From assembly GCA_041920465.1 (NCBI GenBank), contig JBHGXW010000026.1, forward strand, positions 5,234 to 69,233: a stretch of 64,000 bases of DNA. The letters run 5' to 3'. The stretch comes from Brevibacillus_H sp041920465. Its GTDB lineage: Bacteria > Bacillota > Bacilli > Brevibacillales > Brevibacillaceae. Of the stretch, positions 43,596 through 51,361 are shown piece after piece. A model generated the notes under the pieces. The model worked only from the letters and a program-made list of their open reading frames with translations. It was not told where the DNA came from and did not search any database. Numbering within the stretch: the first letter of the stretch is position 1; every line of letters starts with the position of its first letter. The translations under genes and the position numbers were made by a program.

Positions 43596-44555
43596 ATGAA
43601 AAAAGTACTCGTACTTGCAGAAGCTCGTGACGGCCAACTTCGTAACGTATCGTTTGAAGCACTTGCAGCAGCCCAAACCATTGCGGAGGGCGGCGAAGTG
43701 GTAGCAACCGTATTTGGGCCTGGCGGTGATGCTTATGTTTCCGCACTTGCCTCCCACGGTGCCAAAAAAGTTTACTTTGTAGCCAACGATGCATTGACTC
43801 AATATACTCCAGATGCTTATTCCCAAGCGCTGGTTCAAGTAATCCAGGACATTAACCCGGATGCCATTATTCTCGGGCATACGTCAATTGGCCGTGATCT
43901 TGCGCCGCGCGTGGCTGCCCGCCTTGGATTAGGGTTGGTATCCGACGTTACTGCTGTCGAAGCAGGCGGTACATTTACCCGTCCAATCTACGCCGGTAAA
44001 GCGTTCCAAAAACGCAATTTCACCGAGGGCAAAATCTTTGTTACCATTCGCCCGAACAACATCCCGGTAAACGAAGCAGACAGCTCCCAAACTGCGGAGG
44101 TGGTAAACTTCAACGCGGAGATCAAAGACCTGCGCACCATCATTAAAGAAGTGGTACGCAAAACCTCCGGCAAGGTTGACCTCTCCGAAGCGAAAGTGAT
44201 TGTTTCCGGTGGACGCGGTGTGAAGAGTGCAGACGGTTTCAAGCCGCTGGAAGAATTGGCGGAGGTACTGGGTGCCGCTGTCGGCGCTTCCCGCGGTGCG
44301 TGTGACGCCGGTTTTTGCGATTACGCTCTGCAAATCGGTCAAACTGGTAAAGTGGTTACTCCTGATCTTTACATTGCTTGCGGTATCTCCGGTGCTATCC
44401 AGCACTTGGCTGGCATGTCCAACTCAAAAGTAATTGTGGCCATCAACAAAGATCCGGAAGCTCCCATTTTCCAAGTTGCTGACTACGGAATCGTGGGCGA
44501 TCTGTTCGAAGTAGTTCCACTCTTAACGGAAGAGTTCAAAAAAGTTTTGGTCTAA
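43596..44555 (+). CDS. etfA: Electron transfer flavoprotein alpha subunit
   Basis: A 319-residue subunit with the N-terminal nucleotide-fold domain (GHTSIGRDLAPRVAARLGLG) and the C-terminal FAD domain (GGRGVKSADGF, VGASRGACDAGF, QIGQTGKVVTPDLYIACGISGAIQHLAGM). It binds FAD and forms the heterodimer with EtfB. It ends the fad operon and is followed by a strong terminator. Confidence 0.97.
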   Translation: MKKVLVLAEARDGQLRNVSFEALAAAQTIAEGGEVVATVFGPGGDAYVSALASHGAKKVYFVANDALTQYTPDAYSQALVQVIQDINPDAIILGHTSIGRDLAPRVAARLGLGLVSDVTAVEAGGTFTRPIYAGKAFQKRNFTEGKIFVTIRPNNIPVNEADSSQTAEVVNFNAEIKDLRTIIKEVVRKTSGKVDLSEAKVIVSGGRGVKSADGFKPLEELAEVLGAAVGASRGACDAGFCDYALQIGQTGKVVTPDLYIACGISGAIQHLAGMSNSKVIVAINKDPEAPIFQVADYGIVGDLFEVVPLLTEEFKKVLV

Positions 44556-44601
44556 ATCAAACGTCCAAACTCCAGCATCCATACCACAATACGTCATGAG
44601 C

Positions 44602-44643
44602 AAGCTGATGCCTGTATTATGCAGGTGTCAGCTTATTTTTTTC
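44602..44643 (+). terminator. Terminator of the fad-etf operon
   Basis: AAGCTGA and CCTG pair with CAGG and TCAGCTT, followed by ATTTTTTTC. Confidence 0.9.
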
Positions 44644-44673
44644 TTTCAATTTGGGTTAATGACTATTGATCTA

Positions 44674-44724
44674 TTGACATCGATAATCATTTTCAATGAT
44701 AATTGATACCGATAATCATTTTCA
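44674..44724 (+). promoter_or_regulatory. Promoter with two Fur boxes
   Basis: TTGACA (44674-44679) and GATAAT (44698-44703) are 18 bases apart. The 15-mer CGATAATCATTTTCA occurs twice (44681-44695 and 44710-44724), and the first copy continues into ATGATAAT; both match the GATAAT-N-ATTTTC pattern of Fur boxes and cover the -10. Iron repression is strongly suggested. Confidence 0.72.
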
Positions 44725-44748
44725 TTTTAAAAAAGGAAAGGGGTAGAA

Positions 44749-45900
44749 ATGATGCTTCGCAGGATCATACATAAGATTCATCTTTGGCTTAGCCTGTTGG
44801 CAGGAGTATTTATTGTGCTCATCGGATTAACAGGGAGTATTCTTGTTTTTAATGGTGAGATCAATCGGGCGCTCCATCCTGACTTATTCCATGTAACTGC
44901 CGGGACTGCGATTTCCTATGACAAAGCTTCCCAGGCAGTATTGGAGAACCACCCCAATAGAAAAATAGAACGGATTTACGCTCCCGCACATCCGGATGCC
45001 GGAGGAGTTTATCTTTTTCGAGTGAAGGACGGTAAGGAACGAAATTATGTGTACGTCGATCCGGGGACAGGGAAGATTACAGGGGAACTGGGAAACAATA
45101 CTTTTCTCAATTGGGTAGGAGAACTGCATTATCATCTGTTATTGGCAGATTACAATGGGTCAGAAATCGTTGGTATTATCGGGTTCATGTTGTTTTTCGT
45201 CGTAATCTCGGGAATTTATCTTTGGTGGCCGGGAATAAAGAACTGGGTAAAGGGATTCTCCATTCGCAAGAGCAGCAACCGCTATATCAAACATTATGAC
45301 TATCATAAAGTATTTGGAATTGTCTCCGTTCCTTTTCTCCTGATTGTCTCGTTAACAGGCGCCTTGTTTACCTTTGACGAAGATATCTTCGGCTGGTTTG
45401 GTGCAAACCCACGTCCCGTCCCGTCTAAAGAGCTGCTTGTTTCACAGCCGCTTCCAACCGGAAAACTGCCGCTCGATCAGCTGGTCGCTTTCGCACAGCA
45501 AACCGTACCGGATGCCAGGGTAACACAAATCAGAATACCTGCCAAGCCGGAAGAAGGAAAGCCGGAAGGAGCGATGGAAGTCCGTTTGACCCACCATTAC
45601 GACCCGTCAGGATTCGGCAATGTTCAGATATGGCTCGACCAATACAGCGGAAAGGTGATTGCCAAGCAGGATGCAACTGTTGACCCGGGTCTTACCTACC
45701 AGACTTGGCTTTTTCCGTTGCATACCGGGATGTACGGAGGAATCATCACCAAAGTAATTTATTGCATAGGAGGACTTATTCCTGCTCTTTTAATGGTTAC
45801 CGGAACCTATATGTGGTACAGGAAAGCCCGTAAAAAACAATTAGTAAAACAAAAGGTGAAGGTAAAAACAGCTGAGCAAAACCTCATAGAGACAGCCTAG
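44749..45900 (+). CDS. PepSY-associated TM protein (PiuB-like, iron-uptake reductase)
   Basis: A 383-residue protein with four to five membrane helices (about residues 11-35, 138-160, 192-215, 330-352) and two PepSY-like outer regions. HKIHLWLSLLAGVFIVLIGLTGSILVF and ELHYHLLL carry the conserved histidines likely binding heme. The family is linked to ferric-siderophore reduction. Start ATG-ATG at 44749 with AAAGGAAAGGGG upstream. Fur boxes in the promoter support a role in iron acquisition; direct reductase activity is inferred. Confidence 0.87.
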   Translation: MMLRRIIHKIHLWLSLLAGVFIVLIGLTGSILVFNGEINRALHPDLFHVTAGTAISYDKASQAVLENHPNRKIERIYAPAHPDAGGVYLFRVKDGKERNYVYVDPGTGKITGELGNNTFLNWVGELHYHLLLADYNGSEIVGIIGFMLFFVVISGIYLWWPGIKNWVKGFSIRKSSNRYIKHYDYHKVFGIVSVPFLLIVSLTGALFTFDEDIFGWFGANPRPVPSKELLVSQPLPTGKLPLDQLVAFAQQTVPDARVTQIRIPAKPEEGKPEGAMEVRLTHHYDPSGFGNVQIWLDQYSGKVIAKQDATVDPGLTYQTWLFPLHTGMYGGIITKVIYCIGGLIPALLMVTGTYMWYRKARKKQLVKQKVKVKTAEQNLIETA

Positions 45901-45912
45901 AAGAACGAGACG

Positions 45913-45937
45913 GCCCCTTTTCTGACGAAAAAGGGGC
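45913..45937 (+). terminator. Terminator after the PepSY gene
   Basis: GCCCCTTTT pairs with AAAAGGGGC around a short loop; the downstream side is TGATTTATT. Confidence 0.75.
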
Positions 45938-46045
45938 TGATTTATTCCGCGATAAAAATTGGAAGTCGGGTGGGTTTTTATAACATTTTTATATTTATTA
46001 TGATAAAATAAGTAAAAAATGTTGAGATGAAAAGGTGAGTAAATC

Positions 46046-46483
46046 ATGTCAGAGACGATGGTTAACTGGCTCTCCCACAGTATCGGCATGCTTCTCGTTC
46101 TTGCATTTTCTCTGCCAAGCTTCGTCCTCATCTGGATGGCGAAGAAGATAGCCATCCATCAACAGTTGATACCTTCAGAGGTCCAAGCTGTTGAACATGT
46201 AAAGGGCGACGACGTGGAGCCATATTCCGCTGAGAAGCTGGAAAAGGTTATCGAGGAATTTAACCAGGATATTTTCATTCAGAAAGTAGCGCCAACTGAA
46301 ATCAAAAAAGGACCGCATTTGCGAATCAAAACGGTCCGAGAAGTGATTTCCATATATCCTAAAGATCGGAATGACATGTATGTCGAACGTGTAAACAAGA
46401 AGGGAAAAACTACCGTTTATTGGGTTCGCAGTGCTTCCCTTGCTCAGGAACTTACTCCCAGCGCCCAGCCCAGCTTCCAATAG
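46046..46483 (+). CDS. Hypothetical single-pass membrane protein
   Basis: A 145-residue protein with one N-terminal helix (residues 10-32, SHSIGMLLVLAFSLPSFVLIWMA) and a basic, soluble C-terminal part (EIKKGPHLRIKTVREVISIYPKDRNDMYVERVNKKGKTTVYWVRS). No known family is recognised. AAAAGGTGAG lies about 8 bases before the ATG. Its 3' end overlaps the convergent hxlR-type gene by 32 bases. Confidence 0.65.
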   Translation: MSETMVNWLSHSIGMLLVLAFSLPSFVLIWMAKKIAIHQQLIPSEVQAVEHVKGDDVEPYSAEKLEKVIEEFNQDIFIQKVAPTEIKKGPHLRIKTVREVISIYPKDRNDMYVERVNKKGKTTVYWVRSASLAQELTPSAQPSFQ

Positions 46484-46775
46484 CATCAATGACTGTTTTC
46501 AAATCTTTTCCCTTGTCTGTAAGCTCATATTCAATGCGCACAGGAGTTTCCGGATAGACGTGCCGAACGACAATACCTAGGCTTTCCAGCTCTTTCATTC
46601 GTTCGGTGAGCATCCGGTCGCTCATCTCCGGAATCTGTTCTTTTACTTCTTTAAATCGGCGTGGTCCGCCCAGCAGCACGCGCAGAATCAGTCCGGTCCA
46701 CCGTTTTCCAATCAGATCCATTGCTTTTTCAAATTTTGGACACATATGAGAATAATCAAGATGGTCCATGTCCAT
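46452..46775 (-). CDS. HxlR-family (YodB/CatR-like) redox-sensing regulator
   Basis: A 107-residue winged-helix regulator. MCPKFEKAMDLIGKRWTGLILRVLLGGPRRFKEVKEQIPEMSDRMLTERMKELE is highly similar to B. subtilis YodB, whose Cys6 senses quinones and diamide; the matching cysteine here is Cys12. I use the ATG at 46775 because AGGTG lies six bases upstream; the 51 extra codons extend over the promoter. It is divergent from trxA, so it may regulate thiol homeostasis (inference). Confidence 0.88.
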   Translation of the reverse strand: MDMDHLDYSHMCPKFEKAMDLIGKRWTGLILRVLLGGPRRFKEVKEQIPEMSDRMLTERMKELESLGIVVRHVYPETPVRIEYELTDKGKDLKTVIDAIGSWAGRWE

Positions 46776-46845
46776 TTTCATCACCTGTTCCATATTGTAA
46801 AGGGTTCGAACATCTGCTTTTATCATAACACGGGATAGTCGATAT

Positions 46846-46875
46846 AATATAGGGCAGCGGGACAAAATATGTAAA
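46846..46875 (-). promoter_or_regulatory. Promoter of the hxlR-type gene
   Basis: On the minus strand TTTACA (46875-46870), an 18-base spacer and TATATT (46851-46846). Confidence 0.55.
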
Positions 46876-46882
46876 GGTCTCT

Positions 46883-46912
46883 TAAATAGGCAACACTTAA
46901 ATATGCAACACT
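46883..46912. repeat. Tandem 15-bp repeat between hxlR-type gene and trxA
   Basis: TAAATAGGCAACACT (46883-46897) is directly followed by TAAATATGCAACACT (46898-46912), one mismatch. It lies upstream of both divergent promoters and is a candidate regulator binding site. Confidence 0.6.
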
Positions 46913-46934
46913 CAAGGCAAAGTGTCACTTGGCG

Positions 46935-46963
46935 TGGTCAATTCCAGATGAGGATGCTATACT
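46935..46963 (+). promoter_or_regulatory. Probable trxA promoter
   Basis: TGGTCA (46935-46940), a 17-base spacer and TATACT (46958-46963), 47 bases before the trxA start. Confidence 0.5.
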
Positions 46964-47009
46964 TTACCGTGGTGGAAGTTATTATGTGAAGAAGAAGGAG
47001 GCTTTTCAA

Positions 47010-47327
47010 ATGGCTATTGTAAATGCTACTGACCAAACATTCACTCAAGAAGTGGAGCAAGGCGGAACCGTACTGGTAGATTTCTGGGCTCCATGGTGTG
47101 GTCCTTGCAAAATGATCGCGCCAGTTCTTGAGCAAATCGATAGTGAAGTTGGTTCCAAGCTCAAAATCGTAAAAGTTAACGTTGACGATAATCCAGATTC
47201 TGCCGGACGTTTCGGAATCATGTCCATTCCAACCTTGTTGGTATTCAAAGGCGGCCAACCAGTTGATAAAATTGTTGGCTTCCAACCAAAAGAAGCGCTC
47301 ATGTCAACATTAAACAAACACCTGTAA
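47010..47327 (+). CDS. trxA: Thioredoxin
   Basis: A 105-residue thioredoxin with the redox site WCGPCK (Cys30 and Cys33), cis-proline region SIPTLLVFKGG and C-terminal helix. It reduces protein disulfides with NADPH via thioredoxin reductase. The ATG at 47010 is preceded by AAGGAGG. Position before uvrC matches B. subtilis. Confidence 0.97.
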   Translation: MAIVNATDQTFTQEVEQGGTVLVDFWAPWCGPCKMIAPVLEQIDSEVGSKLKIVKVNVDDNPDSAGRFGIMSIPTLLVFKGGQPVDKIVGFQPKEALMSTLNKHL

Positions 47328-47488
47328 AAAAGAAACTGGCAGCGATTGCTCTTGTGGCGATTGCTGCTTTTTCTTTCATTATTGCCGCGCAAGTTATTTT
47401 CTGCTGCACGCAAGGGAACGTTTGTGCTACGATAGAAAAGTCGATTTTCTCTTCAGGATGAATGAATGCGAGGAGAGGAGGATATGAC

Positions 47489-49273
47489 TTGAAGTCGATC
47501 AAAGATAAGCTGGCTGTTCTGCCGGATAAACCGGGCTGTTATCTGATGAAAAATGCGAGTGGAGAAGTTATCTATGTTGGAAAAGCCAAGGTGCTGAAAA
47601 ACCGGGTGCGATCATACTTTACAGGCAGCCATGACGGGAAAACCCAGTTATTGGTCAGCGAGATCGCCGATTTCGAATATATTGTCGTCTCCTCAGCGAT
47701 TGAAGCACTGCTTTTGGAGTGCAACCTGATTAAACAGTACAATCCGCGCTATAATGTCTTGCTCAAGGATGACAAAACGTATCCATATATAAAAATCACC
47801 AACGAAACGCATCCTCGCCTGGAAATTACGCGAAAGGTGCAAAAGGACAAGGCCAAGTATTTTGGGCCGTATGCCAATGCCGGAGCAGCGCAGGAAGTCA
47901 AAAAACTTCTGGATCGCCTGTATCCGCTGCGCAAATGCCAGATGCTGCCGAAGCAGGTATGCCTGTACTATCATCTTGGGCAGTGCCTTGCTCCATGTGT
48001 ATATGAAGTAGAGCCACAGGAGAACGAGCGGATTGTCGAAGAGATTGCCAAGTTTCTGGACGGCGGTCATGAAGCAATGAAAAAGCAGCTTACCGAGAAA
48101 ATGATGCAAGCGGCCGAGGAGATGGAGTTCGAGCGCGCCAAAGAACTGCGCGACCAGATAAAAAGTATTGAAGCGGTTATGGAAAAGCAAAAAGTTACCT
48201 TTACCGATACTGTTGACCGCGACATTTTCGGTTTTGCCGTGGAAAAAGGCTGGATGTGCATTCAGGTTTTCTACATGCGGCAGGGCAAGATGATTCAGCG
48301 GGAAACTTCGATGTTCCCGTACTATGGAGACGAGACGGAAGATTTCATGTCGTTTGTAACCCAGTTCTACTACGACAAACAGCAGGCGCTGCCCAAAGAG
48401 ATTCTCCTTCCTGAACAAAGTGAACCGGAACTGTTGGCCCAATGGCTGCACGTTAAGGTATTAACGCCTAAGCGCGGGAAAAAGCGAGAACTGGTTGGAA
48501 TGGCAAGCGAGAATGCACGGATCGCCCTGCAGGAGAAATTTGCCCTGATGTCCAAGGACGAAGCGAGAACCATACAAGCCGTCCATAATTTGGGGCATAT
48601 TCTGGGGATTGGCGTGCCGTATCGGATTGAAGCATTCGACAACTCCAACATTCAAGGAACTGAGCCGGTTTCTGCCATGGTTGTCTTTACAAACGGCCGA
48701 CCTGACAAAAAGGAATACCGCAAATTCAAGATAAAGAGCGTCGAAGGACCGGACGATTACGGTTCCATGCGGGAAGTGATCCGCCGGCGTTACACCCGTT
48801 TGCTTAAGGAAAATCAGCCGCTTCCCGACTTGATTGTCATCGACGGCGGCAAAGGGCAAATTTCCGCTGCGATGGATGTGCTGGAAAACGAATTGGGCTT
48901 GTATATTCCTGTATGCGGGTTGGCCAAAGACGATAAGCATAAAACGGCGGAATTGTTGTTTGGCGATTCACCGGAACCCGTCGATCTGAAGCGGGACAGC
49001 AACGAGTTTTATTTGCTTCAGCGGATTCAAGACGAAGTGCATCGATTCGCGATCACGTTCCATCGCCAGGCGCGCGGCAAAACGATGTTAAGCTCACAAT
49101 TGGATGAGATTCCGGGAATAGGCGAGAAGCGAAGGAAGATGTTGTTCAAACATTTTGGATCGCTTGCCAAAATGCGGGAAGCAAGCGTGGAAGATTTCCG
49201 GCAAATCGGCATTGGCGACAAGCTGGCTCGTGAAATTATCCAGAAGCTGCGTAAACTGGAAACGGAAAAATGA
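47489..49273 (+). CDS. uvrC: Excinuclease ABC subunit C
   Basis: UvrC (594 aa) makes both incisions in nucleotide excision repair. The N-terminal GIY-YIG nuclease (residues 10-90, DKPGCYLMKNASGEVIYVGKAK), the UVR motif (about 195-230, EMEFERAKELRDQIKSIEAV), the RNase H-like endonuclease (about 360-530, IEAFDNSNIQGTEPVSAMVVF and VIDGGKGQ) and C-terminal helix-hairpin-helix (LDEIPGIGEKRRKMLFKHFG) are all present. The start is TTG at 47489, with GGAGG eight bases upstream; the longer frame lacks such a site. Confidence 0.96.
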   Translation: MKSIKDKLAVLPDKPGCYLMKNASGEVIYVGKAKVLKNRVRSYFTGSHDGKTQLLVSEIADFEYIVVSSAIEALLLECNLIKQYNPRYNVLLKDDKTYPYIKITNETHPRLEITRKVQKDKAKYFGPYANAGAAQEVKKLLDRLYPLRKCQMLPKQVCLYYHLGQCLAPCVYEVEPQENERIVEEIAKFLDGGHEAMKKQLTEKMMQAAEEMEFERAKELRDQIKSIEAVMEKQKVTFTDTVDRDIFGFAVEKGWMCIQVFYMRQGKMIQRETSMFPYYGDETEDFMSFVTQFYYDKQQALPKEILLPEQSEPELLAQWLHVKVLTPKRGKKRELVGMASENARIALQEKFALMSKDEARTIQAVHNLGHILGIGVPYRIEAFDNSNIQGTEPVSAMVVFTNGRPDKKEYRKFKIKSVEGPDDYGSMREVIRRRYTRLLKENQPLPDLIVIDGGKGQISAAMDVLENELGLYIPVCGLAKDDKHKTAELLFGDSPEPVDLKRDSNEFYLLQRIQDEVHRFAITFHRQARGKTMLSSQLDEIPGIGEKRRKMLFKHFGSLAKMREASVEDFRQIGIGDKLAREIIQKLRKLETEK

Positions 49274-49274
49274 A

Positions 49275-49303
49275 TTGAACATGTTTCAGATACGTGTTAT
49301 AAT
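49275..49303 (+). promoter_or_regulatory. Sigma-A promoter of the lysC leader
   Basis: TTGAAC (49275-49280), a 17-base spacer and TATAAT (49298-49303). It begins within three bases of the uvrC stop codon. Confidence 0.8.
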
Positions 49304-49344
49304 CCGATCTAAATGAATAAGAAACCTCACTTCCCTGAATTGGA

Positions 49345-49532
49345 GTGAGGTAGAGGCGCGAAAACCAAGAGTACCCCCCGAAGATGCGGGCATCGATGAA
49401 GGGTGCGGGAAAGGGGAATTCGCCGAAGTGCAACAGGCGGCCCGATGCTTGTTGTGCTGGGTCTGTGTTGAATAAGCACAGGACTGTCATCGCCGTATCT
49501 ACATCCTGTACAGCGATGGAGAGCTATCTCAC
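49345..49532 (+). promoter_or_regulatory. Lysine riboswitch (L box)
   Basis: The conserved L-box elements appear in order: AGAGGCGCG (49352), GGGAAAGGGGAA, CGCCGAAG, CTGGGTCTG, GGACTGTCA and GGAGAGCTATCTCAC. The P1 helix pairs GTGAGGTAG (49345-49353) with CTATCTCAC (49524-49532). It precedes lysC; lysine binding should favour the downstream terminator. A hairpin just upstream (ACCTCACT at 49324-49331 with AGTGAGGT at 49344-49351) overlaps the 5' strand of P1. Confidence 0.95.
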
Positions 49533-49613
49533 CGAGGATGAAAGGCTTCGTGCATGCGCGCAGTCTTTCGCCGACGTGTCTAGGGAGGGAGGAACGAGTA
49601 TGTCCAATAACAG

Positions 49614-49649
49614 GGCAACGACTGGTTTAACCTCGTCGTTGCCTTTTTG
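49614..49649 (+). terminator. Riboswitch-controlled terminator upstream of lysC
   Basis: GGCAACGAC pairs with GTCGTTGCC and is followed by TTTTT, 130 bases before lysC. Confidence 0.88.
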
Positions 49650-49778
49650 CTTGTATTTGCTTGTATTGTTCGCTTTTTAGAAGATAAATGAAAAAATTCA
49701 CCGGATACCGGATAGGCGTGGATTTGGATAATACATGGAGAGAATGAACGGAGAAGAACATCAAGGGAGTGAAATCAA

Positions 49779-51020
49779 GTGGGATTGATCGTACAAAAAT
49801 TTGGCGGTACATCAGTAGGAACAATTGAACGGATTTTACGTGTGGCAGACCGGATTATTGAAACCAAAAATCAAGGAAACGATGTGGTGGTAGTAGTATC
49901 TGCCATGGGTAAATCAACAGATGTGCTCGTAGACATGGCTAAACAAATTACGCCCCATCCGTCTACCCGAGAAATGGATATGCTGCTGACAACCGGTGAA
50001 CAGGTATCAATTGCGCTTTTGGCGATTGCGCTGCAAAGCAAAGGGTATGAGGCTGTTTCTTTAACCGGTTGGCAAGCGGGAATCACGACGGAAGCCGTCC
50101 ATTCCAAAGCGCGCATCCAAGAAATCAACGATCAGCGGATTCGTACGGAACTTAAGAATGGACGTATCGTAATCGTTGCCGGGTTCCAGGGGATTACTTC
50201 AGAAGGAGAAATCACCACGCTGGGACGCGGAGGTTCCGATACGACAGCGGTTGCTTTGGCGGCAAGCCTTGGTGCAGATCAATGCGAAATTTTCACAGAT
50301 GTTTCCGGTGTCTTTACTGCGGACCCGCGGATTGTTCCGTCCGCGCAAAAACTGGAGAGCATTTCCTATGATGAAATGCTGGAATTGGCCAATCTCGGGG
50401 CAGGTGTCCTTCATCCGCGCTCTGTGGAAACAGCCAAAAAATATAAAGTACGCCTGGTGGTTCGATCCAGCTTTACGAATGAAGAAGGTACTTACGTAGA
50501 GGAGGTTGCTTCGATGGAAACAGGAAGAGTAGTAAGTGGAGTTGCACATGATGAAGATGTAGCCAAGATTACCGTGGTCGGCATGCCGGCAAAGGTGGGA
50601 ACGCTATCCCGATTGTTCAATACGCTGGCATCGGCACAGGTGAATGTTGACATTATTATTCAAAGCTCTTATGAAGCTGCTGTCACCAATATTTCGTTTA
50701 CCGTATCGACGGATGACTTGAAACGAGCCATTGACGTATTGGAACAGAATCGTTTTGAACTGGGCTTTGACACGATTGATTATGAACAAGATCTGACCAA
50801 AGTATCCATTGTCGGTGCCGGCATGGTTACCAATCCGGGTGTGGCAGCAGAGATGTTCCGCCAACTGGCTGAACAGCAAATCTCAATTAAAATGGTTTCC
50901 ACATCTGATATTAAAATTTCCTGCGTGATCCCTGCCGAGCATACGAAGCTGGCTGTTTCCACCCTGCATTCCGCTTTTGGATTGGACGTGGAAGAAAAGG
51001 CCGTTGTTCACGGAGTATAA
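49779..51020 (+). CDS. lysC: Lysine-sensitive aspartokinase, alpha subunit frame
   Basis: A 413-residue aspartokinase that phosphorylates aspartate, the first step of lysine, threonine, methionine and diaminopimelate synthesis. The kinase domain begins VQKFGGTSVGT and contains VVVVSAMGKSTD, LLTTGEQ and TTLGRGGSDTTAVALAASLGA; the C-terminal third has two ACT domains for lysine feedback. GTG start at 49779, GGGAG upstream. An internal start gives the beta subunit, as in B. subtilis. Confidence 0.97.
   Translation: MGLIVQKFGGTSVGTIERILRVADRIIETKNQGNDVVVVVSAMGKSTDVLVDMAKQITPHPSTREMDMLLTTGEQVSIALLAIALQSKGYEAVSLTGWQAGITTEAVHSKARIQEINDQRIRTELKNGRIVIVAGFQGITSEGEITTLGRGGSDTTAVALAASLGADQCEIFTDVSGVFTADPRIVPSAQKLESISYDEMLELANLGAGVLHPRSVETAKKYKVRLVVRSSFTNEEGTYVEEVASMETGRVVSGVAHDEDVAKITVVGMPAKVGTLSRLFNTLASAQVNVDIIIQSSYEAAVTNISFTVSTDDLKRAIDVLEQNRFELGFDTIDYEQDLTKVSIVGAGMVTNPGVAAEMFRQLAEQQISIKMVSTSDIKISCVIPAEHTKLAVSTLHSAFGLDVEEKAVVHGV
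50514..51020 (+). CDS. lysC: Aspartokinase beta subunit (internal in-frame start)
   Basis: Codon 246 of lysC is ATG at 50514, preceded by a strong GAGGAGG seven to eight bases upstream within the coding sequence. The 168-residue product holds only the ACT regulatory domains. In B. subtilis the beta subunit starts at the equivalent position and forms the alpha2-beta2 enzyme. The conserved internal ribosome binding site strongly supports it here. Confidence 0.85.
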   Translation: METGRVVSGVAHDEDVAKITVVGMPAKVGTLSRLFNTLASAQVNVDIIIQSSYEAAVTNISFTVSTDDLKRAIDVLEQNRFELGFDTIDYEQDLTKVSIVGAGMVTNPGVAAEMFRQLAEQQISIKMVSTSDIKISCVIPAEHTKLAVSTLHSAFGLDVEEKAVVHGV

Positions 51021-51038
51021 GGGTATAAGGGTTAGTTA

Positions 51039-51068
51039 TTGACAGTGCAGCCCTTCCAATCGTATGAT
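51039..51068 (+). promoter_or_regulatory. Sigma-A promoter of the metX leader
   Basis: A perfect TTGACA (51039-51044), an 18-base spacer and TATGAT (51063-51068), placing the start just before the SAM riboswitch. Confidence 0.78.
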
Positions 51069-51086
51069 GGAAACAAATTAACAGAA

Positions 51087-51204
51087 AACTCTTATCAAGA
51101 GTGGTGGAGGGACTGGCCCGATGAAACCCGGCAACCCCGCTTCAGCGGAGAGGTGCTAAATCCAGCAAACGCCGTTTAACGAATCGCGTTTGGAAGATAA
51201 GAGC
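51087..51204 (+). promoter_or_regulatory. SAM-I riboswitch (S box)
   Basis: The classic S-box elements are present: P1 CTCTTATC (51089-51096) with GATAAGAG (51196-51203), GGTGGAGGGACTGGCCC, GATGAAACCCGGCAACC, GGTGCTAAATCC and the GAAGATAAGAG end. It lies between lysC and metX. SAM binding should turn off metX transcription via the following terminator. Confidence 0.97.
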
Positions 51205-51229
51205 GGGTATCTGGTCGTCCGGAAAAACA

Positions 51230-51264
51230 CCCCCTCTTCTCTTCGAAGAGGGGGTTTTCTTTTT
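51230..51264 (+). terminator. SAM-riboswitch terminator
   Basis: CCCCCTCTTC pairs with GAAGAGGGGG around a five-base loop, followed by TTTTCTTTTT. Confidence 0.92.
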
Positions 51265-51282
51265 GTTAATAGGAAGCTCAAG

Positions 51283-51318
51283 ATTTGGGCCCCGGTGGTC
51301 GGCTTAAGTCGGGTGGGT
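51283..51318. repeat. Weak relative of the GC-rich repeat
   Basis: TTGGGCCCCGGTGGTCGGC followed by an imperfect inverted repeat around CTTAAG lies between the riboswitch terminator and metX. Similarity to copies A and B is limited to the first 12-14 bases. Confidence 0.25.
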
Positions 51319-51361
51319 TTTCCAAGGACAGAGCAGTCCGGAGTTTGGAGGGGAGTAGCCT

